DNA of 12,975 bases from NCBI GenBank assembly GCA_017419065.1, contig JAFOMB010000074.1:1-12975 (forward strand). Direction: 5' to 3'. This stretch comes from Erysipelotrichaceae bacterium. GTDB taxonomy: Bacteria > Bacillota_I > Bacilli_A > Erysipelotrichales > Erysipelotrichaceae. The translations under genes were made by a program, and so were the position numbers. Shown here piece by piece: positions 1 through 6,454 of the stretch. The notes beneath the pieces are model-generated. The model was not told the origin of the DNA, ran no database searches, and worked only from the letters and a program-made list of their open reading frames with translations. Numbering within the stretch: position 1 is the first letter of the stretch; every line of letters begins with the position of its first letter.

Positions 1-79
1 AGCCGTCATCGTTGCGGGCGATCAGAGTCGATCCGTCGATACTGGCTTTTCTTCCGACGAGGATGGTCGTACATGGCAT
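1..79 (-). CDS. C69-family dipeptidase, N-terminal fragment
   Basis: This is the beginning of a gene that runs off the left edge; only about 26 residues are visible. The peptide begins MPCTTILVGRKAS and continues through DGSTLIARNDDG, which is the characteristic amino terminus of the C69 (PepD-type) dipeptidases. In that family the cysteine just after the initiator becomes the amino-terminal nucleophile of an Ntn-hydrolase fold that cleaves dipeptides. I chose the ATG at 79 because it sits 9 bases after the GGAG of AAAGGAG. An in-frame ATG at 85 would leave only 3 bases and would add two residues before the catalytic cysteine region. The gene follows the glycosyltransferase terminator, so it is probably transcribed separately. 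The catalytic domain beyond the window edge cannot be checked. Confidence 0.8.
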   Translation of the reverse strand, partial: MPCTTILVGRKASIDGSTLIARNDDG

Positions 80-120
80 AAACATCTTCTCCTTTACCTC
101 TACAGAATACTCCAAAGGAA

Positions 121-152
121 GGGAAAAGAAAAATCGGAGAAACTCCGATTTA
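121..152 (-). terminator. Intrinsic terminator after the GT4 gene
   Basis: On the minus strand a perfect 9-bp stem, AAATCGGAG with CTCCGATTT around a 3-base loop, is followed by TTCTTTTCCC. The stem overlaps the TAA stop of the glycosyltransferase gene. It should end that transcript before the dipeptidase gene. Confidence 0.8.
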
Positions 153-1460
153 TAACCAGCGGTCGATGAAGCTGTCGACCTTGTTTTCGATCATCTCTGA
201 TCTCTTGCGGACGATGTCGAGCCCGCTGGCGAGTTCGGCTGCCGCATAGAAGAGATTGTCGGTGATCTTTCCGTCACTTAACAGAGTCGGCTTCTTATAG
301 ACGAAGGAATCTGATACCACCTGATATCTCTTCCAGGCCGCTGCCACAGAGTCTTCCCAGGAGAGATAGAGTTCCTCCATGGCTCTTTCCCCGGTCTTAC
401 GGAAGAGTTCTTTATTGTCCCCGAGCTCCAGGAGTTTCTTGGCCAGGGAGGAGGCATCCTCTTCGATCAGGAAGGCATTCTGGTCTTCCGTGACTTCTTC
501 CGCGGCACAGCTTCCTCTGATCAGTACAGAGGAAAGACCGCTGGCAGAGGCTTCCGAGACGACGATGCCGTTGGTATCGAACGTCGACGGGAAGAGGAAG
601 AGATCAGCCAGGGAGTAGAAGCCCTTGAGGATAGTCCGGTCGCGGAAGGCGCCGGTAAAAAGGCAGTCCTCCATGAGTCCCAGGTCCTTTGTGTATTCTT
701 CGATCTGTTCTCTCTCCATGCCGTCACCCACAAAGATCATCAGGAAGTTCTTTCCCTCTTTCTTTAAAGTCTTCAGGGCATCGAGAATGATGCGGATGCC
801 TTTGTACCACATCATCCTTCCCACGAAGAGATAGACAGGACGGTCTGACGGGATACGGTAGTCTTCTCTCAGCTTCGAGATGATGTCATCCGGAGCTTTT
901 CCCTTGTCGAAGTCGACGCCGTTTCTCATGACGATGTATTTCCCCTGATAGCCTAAGGAACGGAGATTTTCCCCGGCTCCCTTGGAGACCACCCATACCT
1001 CATCGGCATAGGAGATGTTCTCTACGAGGCTCCTGATGGCGATATCCTGGAGGATCTTCGCGTCGACAGCCCGTTTGATATCGATATCGAACTTGGTGTG
1101 GTAGTGTAAGATGATCGGCTTCTCCAGTTCGTCCCGGAGCACTCTGGCCAGGACCATGGAGGAGATAGGACAGTGGGCGTGGATGATGTCGATGTTCTTA
1201 CGCTTGTATTCGCTGAGATGGCTGAGCCTGAGCGGGATGCCGAAGCGGTAGCCTGCCAGCTTGGTGGTATCCAGGGAATCATAGCGTATCACTTCGAAAG
1301 GATAAGGATCATAGACATTCGGATAATTCGGTGTCCCTACGATCGCGTGACCGTAGTTCTTTTCGATGATGGAAGCGTAATTGAAAACAGCGTTGGCGAC
1401 TCCGTCGATCATCGGCGGAAAGGAATCGTTCAGCAGACATATATTCTTGATCGTTGACAT
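150..1460 (-). CDS. GT4-family glycosyltransferase (GT-B fold), possibly glycolipid-forming
   Basis: A 436-residue cytosolic or membrane-associated glycosyltransferase. The first Rossmann half opens with NDSFPPMIDGVA (residues 11-22) and holds HAHCP at 94-98. The second half holds the donor-site motif GRMMWYKG (214-221, with Arg215 and Lys220), the GDGMER strand end near 246 and the C-terminal acid motif at 295-303. These are hallmarks of GT4 retaining enzymes that use nucleotide sugars. The overall form resembles Firmicutes glucosyl-diacylglycerol synthases, but the acceptor cannot be told from sequence. The usual E-x7-E pair is D295-x7-E303 here. The start at 1460 is fixed because the first beta-strand begins six residues in and no upstream start is in frame. 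A GGAG lies only 2 bases from the ATG, too close for a normal ribosome binding site; see the promoter entry. Confidence 0.88.
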   Translation of the reverse strand: MSTIKNICLLNDSFPPMIDGVANAVFNYASIIEKNYGHAIVGTPNYPNVYDPYPFEVIRYDSLDTTKLAGYRFGIPLRLSHLSEYKRKNIDIIHAHCPISSMVLARVLRDELEKPIILHYHTKFDIDIKRAVDAKILQDIAIRSLVENISYADEVWVVSKGAGENLRSLGYQGKYIVMRNGVDFDKGKAPDDIISKLREDYRIPSDRPVYLFVGRMMWYKGIRIILDALKTLKKEGKNFLMIFVGDGMEREQIEEYTKDLGLMEDCLFTGAFRDRTILKGFYSLADLFLFPSTFDTNGIVVSEASASGLSSVLIRGSCAAEEVTEDQNAFLIEEDASSLAKKLLELGDNKELFRKTGERAMEELYLSWEDSVAAAWKRYQVVSDSFVYKKPTLLSDGKITDNLFYAAAELASGLDIVRKRSEMIENKVDSFIDRWL

Positions 1461-1466
1461 AACTCC

Positions 1467-1495
1467 ATTATAAACAAAAAAGAGGACGATGTCCT
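1467..1495 (-). promoter_or_regulatory. Promoter for the GT4 gene, overlapping the kdpE terminator
   Basis: The minus strand reads AGGACA (1495-1490), a 17-base spacer, a perfect TATAAT (1472-1467), GGAGTT, then ATG at 1460. The -35 shares GACA with the consensus and lies in the 5' arm of the upstream terminator. The distance from the -10 puts the transcription start at or next to the A of the ATG, which predicts a leaderless message. Confidence 0.6.
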
Positions 1496-1497
1496 CT
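1474..1497 (-). terminator. Intrinsic terminator closing the trk-kdpDE operon
   Basis: On the minus strand AGAGGAC and GTCCTCT pair perfectly (7 bp) around a 3-base loop and are followed by TTTTTTG. The stem begins inside the TAG stop of the response regulator gene. Confidence 0.85.
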
Positions 1498-2176
1498 AAT
1501 CGACGAAGCGGTAGCCGACGCCGACTTCCGTGATGATGTACTCCGGTCTGGATGTGTCTTTCTCGATCTTTCTCCTCAGGGCGGCCATATAGACGCGTAA
1601 GGACTGGAAGTCATCTTCGCTTTCATAGCCCCAGACTTCCTTCTGGATGAATTTGTGCGTCAGGACCTTGCCTTTATGACGTACCAGCAGTCTTAAGATA
1701 CGGAATTCGATCGGGGTGAAGTGGACAGGTTCTCCCTTCAGGAAGGCCTGATGGGCATCGAAGTCGATGGTCAGATCCCGGCATTCAAATACGGAAGAGA
1801 CGCTTTCCGCCGGAGCAGCCTTGCGTAAGGCGGCACGGATCCTGGCCATGAGTTCGGCGATATTGAAAGGCTTGGTGACATAGTCATCGGCGCCGTTGTC
1901 TAGGGCTTCGACCTTCTCTTTTTCATCGCTGCGGGCAGAGACGACGATGACCGGGACCTTGGAGATCTCCCGGATCTGATAGAGGACCTCCATCCCATCG
2001 ATATCCGGAAAGCCGAGGTCGAGAAGGACGAGGTCAGGATGTTCGGAGAGAAAGGAAGAGATGCCGCTGAGACCGTTCTCCGCGATCAGCGGTTCATAGT
2101 GATTGGTGGTCAGCGCAACCTTGAGAAGACGCACGATAGCCGGGTCATCTTCAATGATCAGGATCCTTTTTTCCAT
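1496..2176 (-). CDS. kdpE: KdpE-like OmpR-family response regulator
   Basis: A 226-residue DNA-binding response regulator. The receiver domain (about 2-115) shows the acidic pair Asp10-Asp11, the phospho-acceptor Asp53 in LLDLGFPDIDG, Ser80 and Lys102. A winged-helix effector domain (about 130-226) ends in GVGYRFVD. The receiver segment PDLVLLDLGFPDIDG and the domain pairing with a DUF4118 kinase match KdpE rather than PhoP or OmpR. Its ATG lies 2 bases after the kinase stop, with an AAAGGAG site inside the last kinase codons, so the two are translationally coupled. No kdpFABC genes are visible. The expected target is the Trk operon or unlinked genes, which is inference. This is the last gene of the operon. 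Confidence 0.85.
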   Translation of the reverse strand: MEKRILIIEDDPAIVRLLKVALTTNHYEPLIAENGLSGISSFLSEHPDLVLLDLGFPDIDGMEVLYQIREISKVPVIVVSARSDEKEKVEALDNGADDYVTKPFNIAELMARIRAALRKAAPAESVSSVFECRDLTIDFDAHQAFLKGEPVHFTPIEFRILRLLVRHKGKVLTHKFIQKEVWGYESEDDFQSLRVYMAALRRKIEKDTSRPEYIITEVGVGYRFVD

Positions 2177-2178
2177 GT

Positions 2179-3648
2179 CTATTCTCCTTTCTCCGGGATA
2201 TTGAAGCGGAAGGTAGCTCCGCCTTCTTCATTATTGAAAGCTTCGATATGTCCGCCATGAGCTTCAACGATGGCCTTGCAGATGGATAATCCAAGACCGT
2301 GGCTTCTTCTTCTGTCCTGATTGACAGACAGGGAATAGAAGTCTTCAAAAATGCCCGGGAGCTTCTCTTTCGCGATACCGCCTCCGTTATCGGAGACTTC
2401 AAAGCTGACGCCTCCTTCCTCCGGCAGGACTTTGATATGGACCTTTGTCCCCTTCTTCGTATGACGCAGGGCATTGTCGATCAGATTGAGGAAGACCTGT
2501 ATCAGCAGGTTCACATCCGCATCGACGGTGACGACTTCCTCCGGATAGGAGATGCTCAAAGGCAGCTGCCCGTTTCTTCTCTTGACCTTTTCAGAGACCT
2601 CAAAGAGAATGTCATCCACCGGTTCCTTCGTCCTGTTCAAAGAGACCTTGTCGCTTTCCAGTCTTGTCATATCCAGGAGGTTGTTGACGAAGACAGAGAG
2701 GTCGCAGGATTCGTCATAGATATCGCGTATGAGGGCTTTCTTGGCCTCGTCATCGATATCTTCATAGTTCTCGCTCAAGAGGTCGGATCCGCTCTGTATC
2801 ATCGTCAGAGGGGTCTTGAGATCGTGTGAGAGAGCTCTCAGGATCGAGGACTTGAACTTCTCCTTCTCCATGGCGAGTCTCGTGGTCTCTTCTTCAAGAC
2901 GTATCGTGTTCTTGTCGAGGGCTACGACGAGCTCTTCGACGACATTTTCTACGAAAGTCCTGTCATAGACTTCATCTTTATTCTGATAGCTGATGACGAT
3001 GACGCCATAGTCCTTGACGGAAGACTGTACCGGGAATACGGTCTTTTCAAATCCCGAAAAGCCCGGGGTGTCCTTATCGACCGGGCTGTGATGACTCAAG
3101 GCATAGCGCATGGCATCCTTTACTTCATCGCTGTTCTGTTCATCTCCATAGCACTTCCCCTTCAGAGTCAGGATAGAGATCTTCCCTTCGATCTTCCTGC
3201 GCAGACCTTCATAGAGAGAGTGGATGATCTCCTCGTTGTTCTGGGCATTCAGGAAGTCGGAGGAGAACTGGTATAAGGCATTGACCTTGTCTTCATTCCT
3301 CCGGGAGATGCGGATCTGATTCTGCAGACGGATGACCAGGGAGTTCACCATGAAGGTGACGACGATCAGCATGATGAAGGAGACGTAGTTGTTGGTATCA
3401 TCGACCACGAAGCTGAAACGCGGCTCCGTGATGAAATAGTCAAAGGAAAAGACGGTGATGAGACTGGCTAAAAGACCGTAGTAGATGTTCTTGAATTCGA
3501 TGATGATGATGAGGATGGCCAGTACGAAAACCAGGTAGATGTTTTCATCCTTGACGTTGAGTGAATGCATGGCGAGCTCCAGGATGACCGTGAGAAACAT
3601 GATCCCCGTGAAGATCAGCAGATTTCTGTATTTTCTTAACAGATTCAA
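2179..3648 (-). CDS. kdpD: KdpD-like sensor histidine kinase lacking the N-terminal KdpD and USP domains
   Basis: A 489-residue membrane kinase when started at the TTG at 3648. Residues about 5-110 form four closely spaced membrane segments of the DUF4118 type found in KdpD, including the FSFDYFITEPRFSF signature. Then come a GAF-like region (about 120-240), a coiled linker, the H-box SHDLKTP with phospho-acceptor His275, the N-box around Asn392 (NLIDNALRH), DNGGGI at 420 and HGLGLS near 450. Canonical KdpD has roughly 400 further N-terminal residues with a Walker-type KdpD domain and a universal-stress domain; these are absent. I chose the TTG because it overlaps the trkH stop as TTGA and is preceded by AGAGG. 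The longer open frame from the ATG at 3747 would overlap trkH by 103 bases and has no recognisable domain. It probably senses potassium, osmotic or c-di-AMP state, by family inference. Confidence 0.85.
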   Translation of the reverse strand: MNLLRKYRNLLIFTGIMFLTVILELAMHSLNVKDENIYLVFVLAILIIIIEFKNIYYGLLASLITVFSFDYFITEPRFSFVVDDTNNYVSFIMLIVVTFMVNSLVIRLQNQIRISRRNEDKVNALYQFSSDFLNAQNNEEIIHSLYEGLRRKIEGKISILTLKGKCYGDEQNSDEVKDAMRYALSHHSPVDKDTPGFSGFEKTVFPVQSSVKDYGVIVISYQNKDEVYDRTFVENVVEELVVALDKNTIRLEEETTRLAMEKEKFKSSILRALSHDLKTPLTMIQSGSDLLSENYEDIDDEAKKALIRDIYDESCDLSVFVNNLLDMTRLESDKVSLNRTKEPVDDILFEVSEKVKRRNGQLPLSISYPEEVVTVDADVNLLIQVFLNLIDNALRHTKKGTKVHIKVLPEEGGVSFEVSDNGGGIAKEKLPGIFEDFYSLSVNQDRRRSHGLGLSICKAIVEAHGGHIEAFNNEEGGATFRFNIPEKGE

Positions 3649-5108
3649 TATTCCCTCTTTCTGATATCGGCACTGCCCCGAAGGATGGCCTTGAAGACGA
3701 CCATGATCTCCAGTCTTCCTAAGAACATTCCGACGATGGCTGTCCACAATATTATTTTACTAGCAGAATAGCCGGTTATGCCAACAGAGAGACCGACAGT
3801 CGATAAGGCAGAGGAGAATTCCAGCATGGAATCCTGCAGGGAATAGCCGCCCATGGTGAATATCAGCGATCCCAGGAAGAAGAGCAGGATGTAGAAGAAG
3901 ACATAGGTCGTCGTGGAGGAGATCTCGTCTTTTTCCAGGACTTCCTTCTTGCCGGTGCGGTAGATATAGTGTGTCGTCACCATTCTCGGGTTCATGATGG
4001 CTTCCTTGATGGAATAGTAGATGCCCTTGAGGACGACGATGACGCGGTACTGCTTGATACCGCCGCCGGTGGATTCCTGGTTGCCGCCTACCAGCATCAT
4101 CAGGATCATGATGGTCTGGAAACCTGCCGGAAGCAGGGCGAGATCCTTGACGGATGAGAAGCCGGTGGTAGTGACACAGGAGACAAACTGGAATATCGAT
4201 ATGCGGAAGCTCTCTCCGAGGCTGGCCGCATAGCCCTTTGACAGCAGGTCATAGCACATCAGAGGCAGGAATATCAGGACGAGACTCAGCAGGAACTTCG
4301 TCTCGCAGTGTCTCCAGATCTTTCCGAACTTCCTTCTGAAGAGGTAGAGATGGATCATGAAGTTGGTCTGTCCCAGCAGCATGAGCACGATCGTGATGAC
4401 CTCGACAGACAGGGAGTGATAGCCGTAGATGCTCTCGCCTATGACCCCGAAACCGCCGGTAGAAAGAGCGGCAATAGAGGTGTTGATCGCATCGAAGACC
4501 TTCATGCCGGAAAGGATATAGGCCAGAGTCCCGAAGAGGATATAGAGCGAGTAGATCGATAAGATCAGTCTCGAACAGGCGACCAGATTCGGCATCAGCC
4601 GGTCGGAGTGGCCTTCCGCGTGATAGAGGTTGATGCCATAGCGGTCTGAAAAGGCCGAGGTGATGATGAGGACGAGGCCTACGCCTCCCACAAACAGCGT
4701 GATGCTTCGAAACATCAGGAAGATGTGCGGAGTATGATCGACATCTACGACAGAAAGACCGGTGGTCGAATAGCCGCTGGTCATCTCAAAGACAGCCTGG
4801 GTGAAGTTGTAGTCTCCCTTCAGGATCCAGGGTACTGTTGAGATCAGGATCGCCGAGATCCAGATCAGGACGACCAGAAAGGAATCGTAGTTCTTTTCCA
4901 GTTTGACGATCTCGCTGTCCTTGAAGAAATAACGTAAGAGATAGCCGAAAAAGATGGCGGTGATCCCCGGTATGACAAAGCAGGAGGCATAGCTGATCTC
5001 TTCCGGATAAAAGGGAAGGACCAGAAGAGGAAGCAGCTGTATCCCTCCTATCAGCATCACAAAGATGCTGAGATAGAAGAAGATCAGCCGGTAATAACGC
5101 ATGCTCAT
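3645..5108 (-). CDS. trkH: TrkH/KtrB-family potassium channel-like subunit
   Basis: A 487-residue polytopic membrane protein that carries potassium in the Trk system. Four M1-P-M2 repeats are visible through their selectivity-filter segments: STTGLS (114-119), STGGFG (216-221), TTTGFS (313-318) and STVGLS (436-441), each with the expected filter glycine. QESTGGGIK (344-352) and the late GRLEI (464-468) are also typical of TrkH. The start overlaps the preceding RCK gene as ATGA, with AGAGG 8 bases upstream; a second in-frame ATG lies two codons later. It is the membrane partner for the two RCK proteins encoded just upstream, which should form the cytosolic gating ring. The ion driving uptake cannot be told from sequence. 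Confidence 0.93.
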   Translation of the reverse strand: MSMRYYRLIFFYLSIFVMLIGGIQLLPLLVLPFYPEEISYASCFVIPGITAIFFGYLLRYFFKDSEIVKLEKNYDSFLVVLIWISAILISTVPWILKGDYNFTQAVFEMTSGYSTTGLSVVDVDHTPHIFLMFRSITLFVGGVGLVLIITSAFSDRYGINLYHAEGHSDRLMPNLVACSRLILSIYSLYILFGTLAYILSGMKVFDAINTSIAALSTGGFGVIGESIYGYHSLSVEVITIVLMLLGQTNFMIHLYLFRRKFGKIWRHCETKFLLSLVLIFLPLMCYDLLSKGYAASLGESFRISIFQFVSCVTTTGFSSVKDLALLPAGFQTIMILMMLVGGNQESTGGGIKQYRVIVVLKGIYYSIKEAIMNPRMVTTHYIYRTGKKEVLEKDEISSTTTYVFFYILLFFLGSLIFTMGGYSLQDSMLEFSSALSTVGLSVGITGYSASKIILWTAIVGMFLGRLEIMVVFKAILRGSADIRKREY

Positions 5109-5770
5109 GAGCGCTTCCTCTGCAGGATCTTCACGATCTCATCCCGGTGTTCCAGTGTCGTCACCAGGATGACCCGGTCAGCTTCCTTCAGGACCGTCTG
5201 GCCGTTCGGGATGATGACCTTGCCTTCTCTGGTGATGGAGGCCACCGTCGCCTTATCAGAGATCGCGATCTGGGAGAGGGACTTGCCCAGGACATCGAGG
5301 TCATTCCCCAGACGCAGTTCGGCGATGAAGATCTTCTCATTTTCCAGAGAAAGGGTGTTGATGAGATTTTCGATCGAGGAGATATTGCGCACCTGTTCGC
5401 CTAATAAGTAGGTCGAACAGACGACGGAGTCCAGTCCCAGGGACTTGAAGAGACCGACGTTCTTCGGGTTCTTGACCGTGGCGATGCAGCGCTTGACAGA
5501 CAGATGTTTCTTGGCCAGCTTGCAGGCGACATAGTTCTTGTAGTCGTCTTCCGACAAGGCGATGAAGAGGTCGGCGAACTCCGCCCCGGCTTCCTTGAGA
5601 TCTGTCTCTTTTGTACAGTGTCCCCTCATGACCGGGATACCGCTCGATAAGGAGAGGTATTCACAGGTATTCTCATCTTCATTGATCACCAGAAGATCAT
5701 TGTTCTTGGAGTTGAAGAGATGTATCAGGTAATCGGCCTCATGACGGCCGTCAGCGATCACGACTTTCAT
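5105..5770 (-). CDS. TrkA-like RCK_N-RCK_C protein with a degenerate nucleotide-binding motif
   Basis: A 221-residue cytosolic regulatory subunit for TrkH. Residues about 1-135 have the RCK_N fold and about 145-221 form an RCK_C (TrkA_C) domain ending in DRVILVTTLEHRDEI. The glycine-rich loop is eroded: where GxGxxG is expected it reads ADGRHE (6-11), with only the middle glycine kept. The acid that normally holds the adenosine ribose after beta-2 is Asn30 in VINEDEN. It may therefore bind nucleotide poorly and rely on its RCK_C domain, which in some relatives binds c-di-AMP (family knowledge, not visible here). It overlaps the preceding RCK gene by 4 bases (ATGA) and trkH by 4 bases. Its length is about half that of E. 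coli TrkA (about 458 residues, two RCK pairs). Confidence 0.85.
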   Translation of the reverse strand: MKVVIADGRHEADYLIHLFNSKNNDLLVINEDENTCEYLSLSSGIPVMRGHCTKETDLKEAGAEFADLFIALSEDDYKNYVACKLAKKHLSVKRCIATVKNPKNVGLFKSLGLDSVVCSTYLLGEQVRNISSIENLINTLSLENEKIFIAELRLGNDLDVLGKSLSQIAISDKATVASITREGKVIIPNGQTVLKEADRVILVTTLEHRDEIVKILQRKRS

Positions 5771-6177
5771 TCCTTGCCCTCGCTTTCGTTGTGCTGTGCG
5801 AAGAAATCCAGAGACAGATCAAAAGGACAGATGCAGATGGCCTTCGGATCGACCAGTTTGGCCTTGCGGGAGTCCTTGAGTCTCACGAAGATCTCCGGAA
5901 CGCTGTAATGATAGGCGCAAAGATCAGCCAAAAAGATATTGACGTTGTCATCATCGGTGACCAGGATGACCCTGTCTGCTGTCTTGATGCCGCTGTTTTC
6001 CAGCAGCTGTGTATCTGTCGCGTCTCCGACTTCCACGAAGCCGCTGTAGTCAGCCAGACGTTCGATCTTCTCCGGGTTCCTGTCGATGATCGTCACATTG
6101 GCGTGGTTGTTGAGGGAGCGGGCGATGGAAGTACCCAGTCTGCCGGCTCCGATGATAAATGTATTCTTAGTCTTCAT
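5767..6177 (-). CDS. Single-domain TrkA_N (RCK_N) protein
   Basis: A 136-residue protein consisting almost entirely of one RCK_N nucleotide-binding domain. It has an intact GAGRLG (10-15) and the adenosine-ribose Asp32 in IIDRN, so it should bind NAD(H) or ATP/ADP. No RCK_C domain follows; the protein ends about 30 residues after the Rossmann core. It likely pairs with the next gene's RCK_N-RCK_C protein to gate TrkH. I prefer the ATG at 6177, which has AGGTGA with about 5 bases of spacing, over the GTG at 6186. The start overlaps the 3' end of the 64-residue gene by 11 bases, and the stop overlaps the next gene by 4. It could simply be called a TrkA family protein; the split form is real because both frames are open and have good starts. 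Confidence 0.85.
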   Translation of the reverse strand: MKTKNTFIIGAGRLGTSIARSLNNHANVTIIDRNPEKIERLADYSGFVEVGDATDTQLLENSGIKTADRVILVTDDDNVNIFLADLCAYHYSVPEIFVRLKDSRKAKLVDPKAICICPFDLSLDFFAQHNESEGKE

Positions 6178-6361
6178 CAGCGTCACCTACGATCTCGATC
6201 GTGCGTATATACTGTTCGTTGACATATTTGAGCTTTTTGGAGAGCGTATCCCTGATCACAAGGAAAGTGCCTTCTTTTTTGAGATAGTAACCGTTGCATA
6301 CAAGGGATCCCTGTGTAGCATGGAAATAGATCCTGATGATCTTTCCTTCGAAGTCTTTCAT
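6167..6361 (-). CDS. 64-residue small protein heading the trk operon, unknown function
   Basis: A short gene whose reality is supported by a full AAGGAGG ribosome binding site 8 bases before the ATG, overlap with the next gene, and uniform orientation. I do not recognise the family. The product is soluble and rich in beta-prone stretches (GKIIRIYF, GYYLKKEGTFLVI, KLKYVNEQYIRTIEIV), and the last five residues are acidic. The alternation of strands with a glycine-led first strand recalls small beta-barrels such as Sm-like or SH3-like folds, but that is only an impression. As first gene of the Trk operon it could be a small regulator or accessory of the transporter. Its ribosome binding site lies in the 3' arm of a stable hairpin, so its translation, and that of the coupled genes, is likely controlled. 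Confidence 0.75.
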   Translation of the reverse strand: MKDFEGKIIRIYFHATQGSLVCNGYYLKKEGTFLVIRDTLSKKLKYVNEQYIRTIEIVGDADED

Positions 6362-6387
6362 AAAGAAAACCTCCTTTTCACCTTCAT
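6358..6387 (-). CDS. Possible 9-codon leader peptide ORF
   Basis: An ATG in the loop of the leader hairpin opens a frame encoding MKVKRRFSL. Its TGA stop overlaps the ATG of the 64-residue gene (TTTATGA). It has no good ribosome binding site: GGGA lies about 11 bases upstream. It may be chance, but the stop-start overlap would fit translational coupling. Confidence 0.25.
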   Translation of the reverse strand: MKVKRRFSL

Positions 6388-6400
6388 GGTAAAAGGAGGT
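6369..6400 (-). promoter_or_regulatory. SD-sequestering hairpin / terminator-like attenuator in the trk leader
   Basis: On the minus strand CCTCCTTTTACC (6399-6388) pairs with GGTGAAAAGGAGG (6382-6370) around the loop ATGAA. This gives 12 base pairs with one bulged G, extendable by A6400-U6369. The 3' arm is the complete Shine-Dalgarno of the small first gene, and the next bases are TTTTCTTT directly before its ATG. The element can therefore hide the ribosome site, end transcription, or both. It may also serve as the terminator of the rubrerythrin transcript. Confidence 0.75.
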
Positions 6401-6409
6401 CCCGTTAAT

Positions 6410-6454
6410 AATCTATTTGAGATTTAGGCGAGAAGTGTTAAAAATCTGTTAAAA
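6410..6454 (-). promoter_or_regulatory. Tandem TTTTAACA box, possible response-regulator-controlled promoter of the trk operon
   Basis: Directly after the rubrerythrin stop the minus strand has TTTTAACA (6454-6447), GAT, TTTTAACA (6443-6436), an exact direct repeat with an 11-base period. OmpR/PhoB-family regulators bind such head-to-tail repeats, and the Bacillus PhoP box is TTAACA-like with the same period. A possible -10, TAGATT (6415-6410), follows 20 bases after the second box, as in activator-dependent promoters lacking a good -35. Confidence 0.5.

Noticed and set aside
93..125. Possible promoter for the dipeptidase gene (TATTCT as -10)
   Set aside because: Only four of six -10 bases match and no reasonable -35 lies 16-18 bases upstream, so it is not listed as a feature.
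2299..2829. 176-codon plus-strand open frame opposite the KdpD-like kinase
   Set aside because: Antisense shadow of the HisKA and HATPase region. The opposite strand holds conserved kinase motifs, and this frame has no credible ribosome site.
3649..3747. Longer KdpD-like open frame starting at an ATG inside trkH
   Set aside because: The extra 33 codons lie in the trkH coding region and show no domain. A TTG at 3648 overlaps the trkH stop as TTGA and has AGAGG before it.
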